Shown: positions 36,739 through 48,027, numbered from the stretch's first letter. The stretch: 64,000 bases of DNA from Collimonas sp. OK607 (GCF_900111995.1 NZ_FOKF01000009.1:81146-145145), one strand, 5' to 3'. Notes: generated from the letters alone by a model not told the origin. Translations and numbers: made by a program.

Positions 36739-37547
36739 TGCTAGATATGCTTGATGCTGTAACTAAATTTGTAACCAGTTCTCTTGCCGCCGTCGGGCGT
36801 ACCTTGCGTGAGTCGGTTACCGGCCTGGGTGCGGCTGCACGGATGTTTTTTGCGATTTTGCGCGCCTCTGGCGGCCTCTGGCGGCGCCCTCGGCTGATTA
36901 CCGACCAGATCCATTTCATCGGCAACTACTCGCTGGTCATTATTGGTGTATCGGGATTGTTTGTCGGTTTCGTACTGGGTCTGCAGGGGTATTACACGCT
37001 CAATAAATATGGTTCCGAACAGGCGCTGGGTCTGCTGGTGGCGCTGTCGCTGGTACGTGAACTGGGGCCGGTCGTAACCGCACTGCTGTTCGCCGGCCGC
37101 GCGGGTACTTCCCTGACTGCGGAAATCGGCTTGATGAAAGCCGGTGAGCAATTGTCGGCAATGGAAATGATGGCGGTCGACCCTATGCAACGGGTGGTGG
37201 CGCCGCGCTTCTGGGCCGGTGTGGTGGCGATGCCGATGCTGGCAGCCTTGTTCAGCGCGCTGGGTATATTCGGCGGCTACCTGGTCGGGGTCAAACTGAT
37301 CGGCGTCGATGAAGGAGCGTTTTGGTCGCAAATGCAGGGCGGGGTAGATGTTTGGCAGGATATCGCCAACGGCGTCTTGAAAAGTATAGTGTTTGGCGTC
37401 GCGGCAACCTTTATCGCAGTATGGCAAGGATATGAAGCAAAGCCGACACCGGAAGGTGTTTCCAGGGCAACCACACGCACCGTCGTGATTTCCTCACTGG
37501 CGGTATTGGCGCTGGATTTCCTGCTGACGGCGTTGATGTTTAATTGA
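36738..37547 (+). CDS. mlaE: Phospholipid ABC transporter permease MlaE
   Basis: A 269-residue integral membrane protein with about five or six helices and the conserved MlaE core FIGNYSLVIIGVSGLFVGFVLGLQGYYTL, RAGTSLTAEIGLMKAGEQLSAMEMMAVDP. The ATG shares one base with the mlaF stop (TGATG), so translation is coupled. It forms the membrane channel of the phospholipid transporter. Confidence 0.95.
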   Translation: MLDMLDAVTKFVTSSLAAVGRTLRESVTGLGAAARMFFAILRASGGLWRRPRLITDQIHFIGNYSLVIIGVSGLFVGFVLGLQGYYTLNKYGSEQALGLLVALSLVRELGPVVTALLFAGRAGTSLTAEIGLMKAGEQLSAMEMMAVDPMQRVVAPRFWAGVVAMPMLAALFSALGIFGGYLVGVKLIGVDEGAFWSQMQGGVDVWQDIANGVLKSIVFGVAATFIAVWQGYEAKPTPEGVSRATTRTVVISSLAVLALDFLLTALMFN

Positions 37548-37551
37548 TTAA

Positions 37552-37577
37552 CTGCGTTGATTAGCTGCGTTGATTAG
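37552..37577. repeat. Two perfect tandem copies of CTGCGTTGATTAG
   Basis: A 13-bp unit repeated twice just after the mlaE stop, with a degenerate third copy overlapping it at 37540-37551. The 153-bp mlaE-mlaD gap is otherwise without features. Confidence 0.8.
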
Positions 37578-37700
37578 TTTCGCTGATTATTCGCGCGCAA
37601 GGTAATCAGCAACAGCGCGCTTTCGCGGAGAGCTTTACTTCTCGTTACTATTTTCTTGGGGGATTGTTCGCCTCAGGTGGTATTTTTAAGGTGATGAATC

Positions 37701-38174
37701 ATGCAACAAAAAACCGTAGACGTATGGGTAGGCATATTTGTGTTGGTCGGGATACTGGCTTTGGGTTTTCTGGCGTTGAAAGCCGGCAACCTTAGCAGCT
37801 CTACGTTCAACAAAACCTATCCGGTAGTGACTAAATTCGACAATATCGGCGGCTTGAAAGTGCGCGCTTCGGTCAGAAGCGCCGGAGTGGTGGTCGGACG
37901 GGTTGCATCGATCAATTTCGACGACAAGAATTTCCAGGCAGTGGTGACCTTGAATCTGGACGAGCGCTACCAGTTTCCAGAAGATAGTTCGGCCAAGATC
38001 CTGACAGCAGGCTTGTTGGGTGAGCAATATATCGGTATCGAGGCAGGTGGCGCCACCAAGAACCTGGCTGCCGGCGATCGTATTAAATTAACACAATCTG
38101 CGATTGTGCTGGAGAACCTGATCAGCCAGTTCTTGTACAGCAAAGCCGCAGATGTAAAGGATACAGAACAATGA
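37701..38174 (+). CDS. mlaD: Phospholipid-binding MCE protein MlaD
   Basis: A 157-residue protein with one N-terminal membrane anchor (about residues 7-27) and a single MCE domain (about 37-117: VVTKFDNIGGLKVRASVRSAGVVVGRV ... LLGEQYIGIEAGG). MlaD forms a hexameric ring on the periplasmic side of MlaE and passes lipids to MlaC. Its stop overlaps the start of mlaA (ATGA). Confidence 0.95.
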   Translation: MQQKTVDVWVGIFVLVGILALGFLALKAGNLSSSTFNKTYPVVTKFDNIGGLKVRASVRSAGVVVGRVASINFDDKNFQAVVTLNLDERYQFPEDSSAKILTAGLLGEQYIGIEAGGATKNLAAGDRIKLTQSAIVLENLISQFLYSKAADVKDTEQ

Positions 38175-38914
38175 AAATCATGAATCGTATGGGCTCGCTG
38201 GCCCTGGTTGCAACGCTGGCCGGCTGCGCCACCACCAGCAATCCGCAAGACCCGCTGGAGGGCTTTAACCGTGCCATGTTCAGCTTCAACGATACGCTTG
38301 ACAAGGTAGCCCTGAAACCAGTTGCTACCGCTTACCGGAACTGGTTGCCAAGCTTTGTGCAGACCGGCGTCAACAATTTCTTCGGTAACCTGGGCGATGT
38401 CTGGAGTTCGGTTAACGGCTTCTTGCAAGGGAATGTTGCAGACGGTACGTCGGACGTGATGCGGGTTGCGGTTAACTCAACGCTCGGCTTGGGTGGTTTG
38501 CTGGATATCAGCTCGGAAGCCGGCTTGCAGAAACACAACAAAGATTTCGGCCAGACCCTGGGCAAATGGGGTGTCGGCTCCGGTCCTTATCTGGTGCTGC
38601 CGCTGTTCGGGCCATCGAATATTCGTGACACGGCAGCAATGCCGGTGGATTTTTACGGCGACATATGGTCGTACAAATACCCGGTCCGCTGGCGCAATAC
38701 GGGTTCTGTGGTACGTTTGATCGACAAGCGTGCAAATCTGCTGGATGCAGGCGACCTGCTGGAAGGTGCCGCCCTGGACAAGTATGAGTTCGTGCGCGAT
38801 GCGTATACACAACGCCGTCAAAGCCAGATTCGCGGCAACGCTGATGATAACGACACAGGGGACAAGGCAGATAAGGCAGATAAGCCGGCCAAGTCCAAGT
38901 CGACTAACGAATAA
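38171..38914 (+). CDS. mlaA: Outer-membrane lipoprotein MlaA (VacJ)
   Basis: A 247-residue lipoprotein with lipobox LAGC (Cys19). The mature part has DPLEGFNRAMFSFNDTLDKVALKPVA and the GPSNIRDTAAMPVDFYGD segment typical of MlaA/VacJ. It removes misplaced phospholipid from the outer leaflet of the outer membrane and hands it to MlaC. In E. coli vacJ is elsewhere; in this window it is inside the mla operon between mlaD and mlaC. The C-terminus is a charged, low-complexity Asp/Lys tail. Confidence 0.94.
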   Translation: MKIMNRMGSLALVATLAGCATTSNPQDPLEGFNRAMFSFNDTLDKVALKPVATAYRNWLPSFVQTGVNNFFGNLGDVWSSVNGFLQGNVADGTSDVMRVAVNSTLGLGGLLDISSEAGLQKHNKDFGQTLGKWGVGSGPYLVLPLFGPSNIRDTAAMPVDFYGDIWSYKYPVRWRNTGSVVRLIDKRANLLDAGDLLEGAALDKYEFVRDAYTQRRQSQIRGNADDNDTGDKADKADKPAKSKSTNE

Positions 38915-38934
38915 CGATTATGGAATGATTGCGG

Positions 38935-38998
38935 GCGTCGGTTGGAACCGACGCTTGAAATTACCGTCTCAGAACCAATATATAGCGCGTCTGAGGCG
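38935..38998 (+). other. Two consecutive stem-loops between mlaA and mlaC
   Basis: First hairpin: GCGTCGGTT (38935-38943) and AACCGACGC (38946-38954), a near-continuous 20-bp palindrome. Second: CGTCTCAGA (38965-38973) with TCTGAGGCG (38990-38998), one G-T pair. Neither has a T-run. They may set the ratio of mlaC to upstream messages or protect RNA ends. Confidence 0.6.
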
Positions 38999-39042
38999 CA
39001 TTCTCTTGTCCTCTAACAACTACTAAGATTGTTAAAAAACTT

Positions 39043-39666
39043 ATGAAAATTTTTAAAAAATACCTGGCGCTATCGCTGACTGTCGGCAGTCTGTTATTCA
39101 CTGCAGCGGCACAGGCGCAAGAAGCACCTGACGCGCTGGTCAAGCGCATCAGCCAGGATGTGCTGGATACTGCCAAGAACGACAAAAGCATCCAGGGCGG
39201 CAATCAGCAACGCATCCTGGCGCTGGTTGAAGAAAAGATCATCCCGTATGTCGACTTCGAGCGCATGACTTCCCTGGCGGCGGGTCGCTATTGGCGCGAC
39301 GCAACTGATGATCAGAAGAAACAACTGATTGCCCAGTTCCGTAGCTTGCTGATCTATACCTACTCCGGCGCCCTTTCGCAGGTGCGCGATCAGAAGATTG
39401 ATTTCAAGCCGATGCGCAGCGACCCGGCCGATACCGACGTCGAAGTGCGTTCACAGGTGATCCAGCCGCGCGGCGAGCCGATCCAGCTCAATTACCGTAT
39501 GGAAAAGGCTGGTACAAGCTGGAAGATTTATGATGTCAACGTATTGGGGGCTTGGCTCGTTGAGTCATATAAGGGTTCGTTTGCGTCCGAAATCGGCAGA
39601 TCCGGCATTGATGGCTTGATCAAGGTGCTGTCGGACAAGAACAAGGCGCGCGCCGCCAAGAAATAA
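39043..39666 (+). CDS. mlaC: Periplasmic phospholipid-binding protein MlaC
   Basis: A 207-residue protein with a Sec signal (cleavage probable after AAQA, residue ~25) and an MlaC/Ttg2D domain: VDFERMTSLAAGRYWRDATDDQKKQLIAQFRSLLIYTYSGAL and YDVNVLGAWLVESYKGSFASEI. It shuttles phospholipids across the periplasm between MlaA and MlaD. Confidence 0.95.
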   Translation: MKIFKKYLALSLTVGSLLFTAAAQAQEAPDALVKRISQDVLDTAKNDKSIQGGNQQRILALVEEKIIPYVDFERMTSLAAGRYWRDATDDQKKQLIAQFRSLLIYTYSGALSQVRDQKIDFKPMRSDPADTDVEVRSQVIQPRGEPIQLNYRMEKAGTSWKIYDVNVLGAWLVESYKGSFASEIGRSGIDGLIKVLSDKNKARAAKK

Positions 39667-39763
39667 ATAAGGTCGGGGAAGAGTCGGAATGCCGCTCCAG
39701 GGTGGCAAAAGCCACCTTTCCCCTTATTTAGCTGGTTTTTATGCAATTTGTTGATTGACTATC

Positions 39764-40057
39764 ATGTTCAGGCCATCTCACTCGCTCACTGTCGGTAACG
39801 CCAAAGTCACTCTGGAAGAGGGATTGCGTGCGATCGCCGGTGGTGAAACCGAGATTGACCTGTGCGACGTGGTGGCGGTCGATTCGGCCGCTGTTGCCAC
39901 CTTGCTGGCATGGCAATGTGCAGCCCTGAATCAAGGGCTGACCCTGCATTTCTCCAGTTTGCCCGCCAATCTGGAAAGCCTGATCGATTTGTATGGTGTG
40001 ACAGAATTGTTGGCGCCTGCGACGGTGATTGTTGCCGCCAGTACATTGCATCATTGA
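39764..40057 (+). CDS. mlaB: STAS-domain protein MlaB
   Basis: A 97-residue STAS domain protein: LTVGNAKVTLEEGLRAIAGGETEIDLCDVVAVDSAAVATLLAW, where the conserved Ser follows the VD pair. MlaB binds MlaF and is needed for activity of the complex. The ATG at 39764 has no clear ribosome site; a TTG three codons upstream is possible. It is the last gene of the mla set, in the position expected before the ABC-2 pair. Confidence 0.88.
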   Translation: MFRPSHSLTVGNAKVTLEEGLRAIAGGETEIDLCDVVAVDSAAVATLLAWQCAALNQGLTLHFSSLPANLESLIDLYGVTELLAPATVIVAASTLHH

Positions 40058-40257
40058 GCTTTACCTTTCCTCTCCTTCTTAGCATGCCGGGTTTGTCGTT
40101 GTCGCCCGGCCCTCGCAGCAAAAATCCAATATAATCAAGGGTTACGCCACTTATCTGGGGCCAGGATGGCTCCAGAGACGGAATCGGCAGCAGAATCGTC
40201 AACGAATCGTCGACATTGCTGCGGCGTCCCCAATTTAAGAATATTTAGCAAGGCACT

Positions 40258-41211
40258 ATGGCGGCCATTCAAATCACCAACGTCAAGAAACGTTACCAGT
40301 CCTTGCAGGCACTGGGTGGCGTTTCCCTGACCATCGAAGAAGGCGAATTCTTCGGTTTGCTGGGCCCTAACGGCGCCGGCAAAACCACCTTGATTTCGAT
40401 CATCGCCGGCCTCAACCGGCCGGATTCCGGCAATGTCACGATTCACGGCCACGATGTCGTCAGCGACTATCGCGCCGCGCGCCGCAATCTTGGCGTGGTG
40501 CCGCAAGAGCTGGTATTCGATCCGTTTTTCACAGTGCGCGAAACCTTGCGCATGCAGTCCGGTTATTACGGCTTGAAGAATAACGACAAATGGATCGACG
40601 AGGTGATGGAAAACCTCGACCTCACCAACAAGGCCGATACCAACATGCGCGCGCTGTCGGGCGGCATGAAGCGGCGGGTGCTGGTAGCACAGGCGCTGGT
40701 GCACAAACCACCGGTAATCGTGCTGGATGAACCGACCGCGGGGGTTGATGTTGAATTACGACAAACCTTATGGCGTTTCATTTCGCGCCTGAATCGCGAA
40801 GGCCACACCGTAGTCTTGACTACGCATTATCTGGAAGAAGCGCAGGAACAGTGCAACCGCATCGCCATGCTCAAGCTGGGGCAGGTGGTGGCGCTCGATA
40901 CCACGTCAGCGCTGATCAAGCGGATTGCCGGTTCGCAGTTGCTGATCCAGTTGTCCAGCGGTAGTCTGCCGGAAGCTTTGCATCATTTGGTTTTGCACGC
41001 AGACGGCGGCAGGTTCGCCTTGCGCGTTAACGAATATGCCGATGTCGAACCGATCCTCGCTTCCTTGCGCCATGCTGGCGCAGTGATTGAAGACATGCAG
41101 CTGCAACAGGCTGACCTGGAGGACGTGTTCCTGCAGATCATGGATAGCAAGGTCAGCGCCAACGGCTTCAATGTCTACGCTGACGAATACAACGCAGGCG
41201 GGGTCAAATGA
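40258..41211 (+). CDS. ABC transporter ATP-binding protein (ABC-2 exporter type)
   Basis: A 317-residue ABC ATPase. Walker A LLGPNGAGKTT (residues 35-45), signature LSGGMKRRVLVAQAL, Walker B VIVLDEPTAGVD and switch TTHYLEEAQEQCNR. The form is that of NodI/CcmA/DrrA-type exporters, with an extra C-terminal domain of about 90 residues. It overlaps the permease gene (ATGA) and works with it. The substrate is unknown; the place between mlaB and ibaG-murA suggests an envelope-related cargo. Confidence 0.93.
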   Translation: MAAIQITNVKKRYQSLQALGGVSLTIEEGEFFGLLGPNGAGKTTLISIIAGLNRPDSGNVTIHGHDVVSDYRAARRNLGVVPQELVFDPFFTVRETLRMQSGYYGLKNNDKWIDEVMENLDLTNKADTNMRALSGGMKRRVLVAQALVHKPPVIVLDEPTAGVDVELRQTLWRFISRLNREGHTVVLTTHYLEEAQEQCNRIAMLKLGQVVALDTTSALIKRIAGSQLLIQLSSGSLPEALHHLVLHADGGRFALRVNEYADVEPILASLRHAGAVIEDMQLQQADLEDVFLQIMDSKVSANGFNVYADEYNAGGVK

Positions 41212-41966
41212 TGGTCGGTTTCCAAACGCTGTTTTACAAGGAAGTGCTGCGCTTCTGGAAAGTAGCGACGCAAACCGTCGGTGCGCCGATCCTGACAGCC
41301 TTGCTGTACCTGCTGATTTTCGGCCACACGCTGAAAGATCACGTCGAAGTTTATCCAGGCGTGCAATACACGGCGTTCCTGATTCCCGGCCTGGTCATGA
41401 TGAGTGTGTTGCAAAATGCCTTCGCCAATACCTCGTCGTCGTTGACACAGTCGAAAATGACCGGCAATCTGGTGTTTATCCTGTTGCCGCCGTTGTCGCA
41501 CTGGGAGTTGTATGGCGGTTATGTACTGGCCTCCGTGGTACGCGGTGTTGCGGTTGGTTTCGGCGTATTCGTGATCACGGCCTGGTTTGGCAATCTGTCC
41601 TTTGTGGCGCCATGGTGGATTGTGATTTTTGCTTTCCTCGGCGCAGCGTTGCTTGGCACCATGGGTTTGATCGCAGGCATCTGGGCGGACAAGTTCGATC
41701 AACTGGCGGTTTTCCAGAATTTCCTGATCATGCCGCTGACCTTTCTTGCCGGTGTATTTTATTCGATTAAGTCATTGCCGCCATTTTGGCAAGCCGTGTC
41801 GCATTTGAACCCGTTCTTTTATATGATCGATGGTTTCCGCTATGGCTTCTTCGGCCAGTCGGATATCAATCCGCTGATCAGCCTCGCGGTGATTTGCATC
41901 TCGCTGGCGCTGCTGTCGACTCTGGCGGTGCAGATGCTGAAACGCGGCTACAAGCTGCGCCATTAA
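41208..41966 (+). CDS. ABC-2 type transporter permease
   Basis: A 252-residue membrane protein with six hydrophobic segments, typical of ABC-2/NodJ-type permeases: FLIPGLVMMSVLQNAFANTSSSL, PLTFLAGVFYSIKSLPPFWQ and HLNPFFYMIDGFRYGFFG are the family's conserved stretches. It pairs with the ATPase encoded immediately upstream. The substrate is unknown. Confidence 0.92.
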   Translation: MMVGFQTLFYKEVLRFWKVATQTVGAPILTALLYLLIFGHTLKDHVEVYPGVQYTAFLIPGLVMMSVLQNAFANTSSSLTQSKMTGNLVFILLPPLSHWELYGGYVLASVVRGVAVGFGVFVITAWFGNLSFVAPWWIVIFAFLGAALLGTMGLIAGIWADKFDQLAVFQNFLIMPLTFLAGVFYSIKSLPPFWQAVSHLNPFFYMIDGFRYGFFGQSDINPLISLAVICISLALLSTLAVQMLKRGYKLRH

Positions 41967-42043
41967 GATCTGCCGATAAGCGGGCCAATACGTTTCGATT
42001 CATTCAGTTTGTTCACATTTGTTCAGTTAGCCGGTAAAAAATT

Positions 42044-42286
42044 ATGTTCCCTACACCCGATCTCGTTAAAAGTTACATCGCCGCCGGCCTCGACTGCTCG
42101 CATCTGGAAGTCGAGGGCGACGGCCAGCATTTCAAGGCGGTGATCGTGTCGGCAGCGTTTGCCGGCAAGCGCCCGATACAACGTCATCAGATCGTATACG
42201 CAGCATTGGGCGACCGCATGCGCGAAGAGATTCATGCGCTGTCGATGAAGACGCTGACACCCGAAGAATTTCAAGACAATAACTAA
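42044..42286 (+). CDS. ibaG: BolA family protein (IbaG-like)
   Basis: An 80-residue BolA-fold protein: SHLEVEGDGQHFKAVIVSAAFAGKRPIQRHQIVYAALGDRMREEIHALSMKTLTPEE. The invariant His in QRHQIVY is a ligand for a shared 2Fe-2S cluster with a monothiol glutaredoxin in this family. Its place just before murA matches ibaG (yrbA) of Proteobacteria. It is linked to Fe-S handling and envelope stress in relatives. Confidence 0.9.
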   Translation: MFPTPDLVKSYIAAGLDCSHLEVEGDGQHFKAVIVSAAFAGKRPIQRHQIVYAALGDRMREEIHALSMKTLTPEEFQDNN

Positions 42287-42289
42287 GAA

Positions 42290-42320
42290 GCAGGGTGGGC
42301 AAGTTTTTTGCCCACGCTGC
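42290..42320 (+). repeat. REP-like hairpin between ibaG and murA
   Basis: GCAG followed by GGTGGGCAA, a short T-rich loop and TTGCCCACGC. The stem sequence GGTGGGCA/TGCCCACGC is the same as in the REPIN at 58993-59114, so this is a single copy of that family. It lies 3 bp after the ibaG stop and could also act as a weak terminator or mRNA-end protector. Confidence 0.7.
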
Positions 42321-42336
42321 AAGATGCAACTAATAA

Positions 42337-44249
<1,913 letters not shown>

Positions 44250-44325
44250 AACCTGACTGTAAAGCCCGGCTGTGGCTTGATGCCGCAACCGGCAAACCGG
44301 ACGCAACGGAAACAACGGAAGCAAC

Positions 44326-45651
44326 ATGAGCATAGCAATCAGAAAACTCGATGCGGCGCAGCCGGATTTCCAGGCGCAGCTGACAGCCGTGCTGGCCTTT
44401 GAAGCTGGCGAAGATGAAGCCATCGATCAGGCCGCAGCGCGGATCCTGGCCGATGTCAAAGCGCGCGGCGACGCCGCCGTGCTGGAATACACCAATCGCT
44501 TCGATCGCCTCAGCGCCAGCAGCGTGACGGCGTTGGAAATCGACCAGCAGGAATTGCAAGATGCATTGGCTCAGCTGCCGCCGGAACGCCGCAGCGCCTT
44601 GCAAACCGCAGCCGACCGTGTGCGCGCCTACCATGAGCGCCAGAAAATCGAATGCGGTTCGGATGGCTTCAGTTACACCGAAGCCGACGGTACCGTATTG
44701 GGGCAGAAAGTCACGCCGCTGGACCGCGTCGGCATCTATGTTCCCGGTGGCAAGGCGGCTTATCCTTCATCGGTGCTGATGAATGCGATTCCAGCCAAGG
44801 TCGCCGGTGTGCAGGAAATCATCATGGTGGTGCCGACCCCGGACGGCATCAAGAATCCGCTGGTGCTGGCAGCAGCCGCCATCGCCGGCGTCGATCGCGT
44901 ATTCACCATCGGCGGTGCGCAAGCCGTGGCGGCGCTGGCATACGGTACCGCCAGCATTCCGCAAGTCGACAAGATCGTCGGCCCCGGCAACGCCTATGTG
45001 GCTGCCGCCAAGCGCCGCGTGTTTGGCACGGTTGGCATCGACATGATTGCCGGGCCGTCGGAAATCCTGGTGATCTGCGACGGCACTACCGATCCCGACT
45101 GGATCGCCATGGATCTGTTTTCGCAAGCCGAACATGACGAATTGGCGCAATCGATCCTGCTGTGTCCTGACGCCGACTATATCGCGGCAGTGGAAGCCAG
45201 TATCAACCGGCAATTGCCATTGATGCCGCGGCACGAAGTGATCCGCACCTCGCTGACCGATCGTGGCGCGCTGATCAAGGTGCGCGACTTGGAACAAGCC
45301 TGCGAAATCGCCAACCATATCGCCGCCGAGCATCTGGAAATCTCGACCGGGAATCCGCAGCAGTGGGCTGACCGGATCCGTCATGCCGGCGCTATGTTCC
45401 TCGGCCGTTTTTCATCGGAAGCGCTGGGTGATTACTGTGCCGGACCGAATCACGTGTTGCCGACTTCACGCACGGCGCGTTTCTCGTCGCCGCTCGGGGT
45501 CTACGATTTCCAGAAGCGTTCCAGCATGATTAACATCAGCGAGGCCGGCGCCCAGACACTGGGCAAAGTCGCGGCGGAACTGGCTTACGGCGAGGGGTTG
45601 CAGGCGCATGCGCGTTCTGCCGAGTATCGTTTGAAAGACGGTTCGCAATGA
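44326..45651 (+). CDS. hisD: Histidinol dehydrogenase
   Basis: A 441-residue protein: [28 protein letters not shown], the zinc-ligand region [17 protein letters not shown], and [27 protein letters not shown]; the catalytic Glu-His pair is in the AAEHLE segment. It oxidises histidinol to histidine in two NAD+-dependent steps. It follows hisG by 76 bp. hisC, which normally comes next in this order, is not present. Confidence 0.97.
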   Translation: MSIAIRKLDAAQPDFQAQLTAVLAFEAGEDEAIDQAAARILADVKARGDAAVLEYTNRFDRLSASSVTALEIDQQELQDALAQLPPERRSALQTAADRVRAYHERQKIECGSDGFSYTEADGTVLGQKVTPLDRVGIYVPGGKAAYPSSVLMNAIPAKVAGVQEIIMVVPTPDGIKNPLVLAAAAIAGVDRVFTIGGAQAVAALAYGTASIPQVDKIVGPGNAYVAAAKRRVFGTVGIDMIAGPSEILVICDGTTDPDWIAMDLFSQAEHDELAQSILLCPDADYIAAVEASINRQLPLMPRHEVIRTSLTDRGALIKVRDLEQACEIANHIAAEHLEISTGNPQQWADRIRHAGAMFLGRFSSEALGDYCAGPNHVLPTSRTARFSSPLGVYDFQKRSSMINISEAGAQTLGKVAAELAYGEGLQAHARSAEYRLKDGSQ

Positions 45652-45673
45652 CAGCGGCTGCGGCGAGCCGGCC

Positions 45674-46462
45674 ATGAGCGACGACTGGATTGACCGCATC
45701 TATGGCGAAGACGCGCTGCAAGGTTTGCAGCGCATCCCCGACGGCTCGGTCGATCTGTTGCTGGCCGATCCGCCTTACGGCCTGGGCAAGGATTACGGCA
45801 ACGATTCCGATAAGCTCGATACCGCAGCCTATCTGCTCTGGACTGAAGAGTGGATAGACGCCGCGTTGCCAAAACTGAAACCGAACGGTAGCCTTTATAT
45901 TTTCCTGACCTGGCGTTTCTCGCCTGAAATTTTCGTCATGCTAAAGCAGCGCATGATCATGAATAACGAAATCATCTGGGATCGGCGGGTACCGTCGATG
46001 GGTGGCGGCACCCGGCGCTTTTCTTCGGTGCACGACACCATCGGATTCTTTGCCCGCGCCAAAGACTATTATTTCGATCTGGATGCTATCCGGATTCCCT
46101 ACGACGCAGAAACCAAGAAAGCCCGTTCACGTTCGATTTTCGTCGGCGCCAAATGGCTGGAACTGGGTTACAACCCGAAGGACGTCTGGAGCGTCTCGCG
46201 CCTGCACCGCGAACATCGCGAGCGGGCCGACCATCCGACCCAGAAGCCGCTGGAAATCGTCGAACGGATGATCAAGGCGTCCTGTCCGCCAGGCGGGATC
46301 GTGCTGGATCCTTTCATGGGCAGCGGCACCACCGCGGTGGCGGCACGCCGTTGCGGCCGCCGGTTTGTCGGTTTTGAGCTGAATCCGGAGTATTGTGCTT
46401 TGATTGAGCGACGGCTAGAGCAACTGGATAGCAAGAAGCCCGATGAGCGGGCGCTGGCGTAG
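45674..46462 (+). CDS. Orphan site-specific DNA methyltransferase (beta-type motif order) in the hisC position
   Basis: A 262-residue amino-methyltransferase. Motif IV is DPPYG (residues 32-36) near the N-terminus and motif I is DPFMGSGTT (212-220) near the C-terminus, with the target-recognition part between; this IV-to-I order is the beta class. It should methylate the N6 of adenine or N4 of cytosine with AdoMet. No restriction gene is beside it, so it is a solitary enzyme that could act in regulation or repair signalling, or be a phage-type gene. It starts 22 bp after hisD and is on the same strand. The recognition site cannot be read from sequence. Confidence 0.88.
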   Translation: MSDDWIDRIYGEDALQGLQRIPDGSVDLLLADPPYGLGKDYGNDSDKLDTAAYLLWTEEWIDAALPKLKPNGSLYIFLTWRFSPEIFVMLKQRMIMNNEIIWDRRVPSMGGGTRRFSSVHDTIGFFARAKDYYFDLDAIRIPYDAETKKARSRSIFVGAKWLELGYNPKDVWSVSRLHREHRERADHPTQKPLEIVERMIKASCPPGGIVLDPFMGSGTTAVAARRCGRRFVGFELNPEYCALIERRLEQLDSKKPDERALA

Positions 46463-46469
46463 CTTTTAC

Positions 46470-46499
46470 TTGAATAGCAACACTGATAGAGATTATCAA
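46470..46499 (+). promoter_or_regulatory. Possible promoter for hisB onward
   Basis: TTGAAT, 18 bp, TATCAA, just after the methyltransferase stop. The 236-bp gap 46463-46698 holds no gene and no recognisable hisC remnant; a separate promoter for hisBHAFIE in it is plausible. Confidence 0.3.
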
Positions 46500-46698
46500 A
46501 GCCCGGATTAGCGGGAAAACATGAAAATGTCGGTAAAATGGCAGTGCGACTCAAAAGGCCGCGCTGATCAAGCTTCACTAGTGACTAGCGGAGAAGCGAC
46601 AACAATCTAGATCTTAAATCGGATCGTCGAATAATTTAGTACACTTACCTCCACGGCGCCTGTGCGCCATCACATAGCAAATTGGTCTCAAGCTCAAC

Positions 46699-47295
46699 AT
46701 GTCTACGCCTCGAACTGCATCGATCACGCGCAATACCAATGAGACGCAAATTCGCGTCTCCATCAATCTGGACGGCACCGGCCAGCAAAAACTGAATACC
46801 GGCGTACCGTTCCTGGATCATATGCTGGACCAAATTGCGCGGCACGGTTTGATCGACTTGGATATTGAAGCCAATGGCGACCTGCATATCGACGCCCATC
46901 ACACGGTGGAAGATGTCGGTATTACTTTGGGGCAAGCATTTGCCAAGGCGATGGGCGACAAGAAGGGTATCCGCCGCTACGGCCACGCTTATGTGCCGCT
47001 GGATGAAGCGCTGTCGCGCGTGGTGATCGATTTTTCCGGCCGGCCCGGACTTGAATTCCACGTACCGTGGAAGCGCGCCATGATAGGCGGCTTCGACGTC
47101 GATCTTACCCACGAATTTTTCCAGGGCTTTGTCAATCATGCGCTGGTGTCTTTGCATATTGACAACCTGCGCGGCGAAAATGCCCATCATCAATGCGAAA
47201 CCGTTTTCAAGGCGTTTGGCCGCGCGTTGCGCATGGCTACAGAGCTGGATCCACGTTCCGCCGGCACCATTCCTTCTACCAAAGGCAGCCTTTAA
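46699..47295 (+). CDS. hisB: Imidazoleglycerol-phosphate dehydratase
   Basis: A 198-residue monofunctional His[34 protein letters not shown] and [21 protein letters not shown] .. [17 protein letters not shown]. The two H-H-x-x-E repeats are the Mn ligands. It lacks the phosphatase domain found fused in E. coli HisB, so histidinol-phosphate phosphatase must come from another gene. Confidence 0.97.
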   Translation: MSTPRTASITRNTNETQIRVSINLDGTGQQKLNTGVPFLDHMLDQIARHGLIDLDIEANGDLHIDAHHTVEDVGITLGQAFAKAMGDKKGIRRYGHAYVPLDEALSRVVIDFSGRPGLEFHVPWKRAMIGGFDVDLTHEFFQGFVNHALVSLHIDNLRGENAHHQCETVFKAFGRALRMATELDPRSAGTIPSTKGSL

Positions 47296-47388
47296 ATTTA
47301 ATGCGGCTGGTGCAAAGCACAAAGGCTTACGCAGAAACTTAACTACCCGGATGCTACCCGGCATTTTTTCCGGACTTGAATCTTTATC

Positions 47389-48027
47389 ATGAACAAAATT
47401 GTTGTGGTTGACTATGGCATGGGCAACTTGCGCTCGGTGGCGCAAGCCCTGCGTCAGGTGGCGCCAGAAGCTGACGTCCTGATTTCCGGTACGATTGCCG
47501 ATATCCAGGCTGCCGATCGCCTGGTCTTGCCTGGCCAGGGCGCAATGCCTGACTGCATGCGCAGCTTGCGCGAATCCGGATTGCAGGAGGTCTTGCTGGA
47601 GGCTGCACGCAACAAGCCGCTGTTGGGCGTTTGTGTCGGCGAGCAAATGTTGTTCGACCTGAGCGAGGAAGGCAATACGCCTGGCCTCGGGTTGTTGCCA
47701 GGCAAAGTTGTGCGCTTCCGCCTGGACGGCCAGTTGCAAGACGACGGCTCGCGTTTCAAGGTACCGCAAATGGGCTGGAATCGCGTCCGCCAGGCGCAGT
47801 CTCATCCGCTGTGGAATGGCGTTGCCGACCAGGACTATTTTTATTTCGTGCATAGTTACTATGCGGTACCGGCCGATGCAGCGCATACCTTCGGCGAGAC
47901 CGAATACGGAGCGCCGTTTAGCTGCGCGGTCGGCCGTGATAATATTTTTGCGACACAGTTCCATCCGGAGAAAAGCGCCAGCGCAGGTTTGCAGTTGTAC
48001 AAGAATTTTGTGCAATGGAAACCTTGA
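47389..48027 (+). CDS. hisH: Imidazole glycerol phosphate synthase glutaminase subunit
   Basis: A 212-residue class I glutamine amidotransferase: [16 protein letters not shown], nucleophile Cys82 in [12 protein letters not shown], His192 and Glu194 in TQFHPEKS. It supplies ammonia to HisF. Confidence 0.96.
   Translation: MNKIVVVDYGMGNLRSVAQALRQVAPEADVLISGTIADIQAADRLVLPGQGAMPDCMRSLRESGLQEVLLEAARNKPLLGVCVGEQMLFDLSEEGNTPGLGLLPGKVVRFRLDGQLQDDGSRFKVPQMGWNRVRQAQSHPLWNGVADQDYFYFVHSYYAVPADAAHTFGETEYGAPFSCAVGRDNIFATQFHPEKSASAGLQLYKNFVQWKP

Noticed and set aside
46463..46698. hisC remnant between the methyltransferase and hisB
   Set aside because: Only 236 bp, no frame with aminotransferase motifs on either strand.
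46645..48015. Long minus-strand open frame of 456 codons across hisB and hisH
   Set aside because: It lies opposite two certain genes, its protein is His/Arg/Gln-rich like a codon-shadow, and it matches no family.
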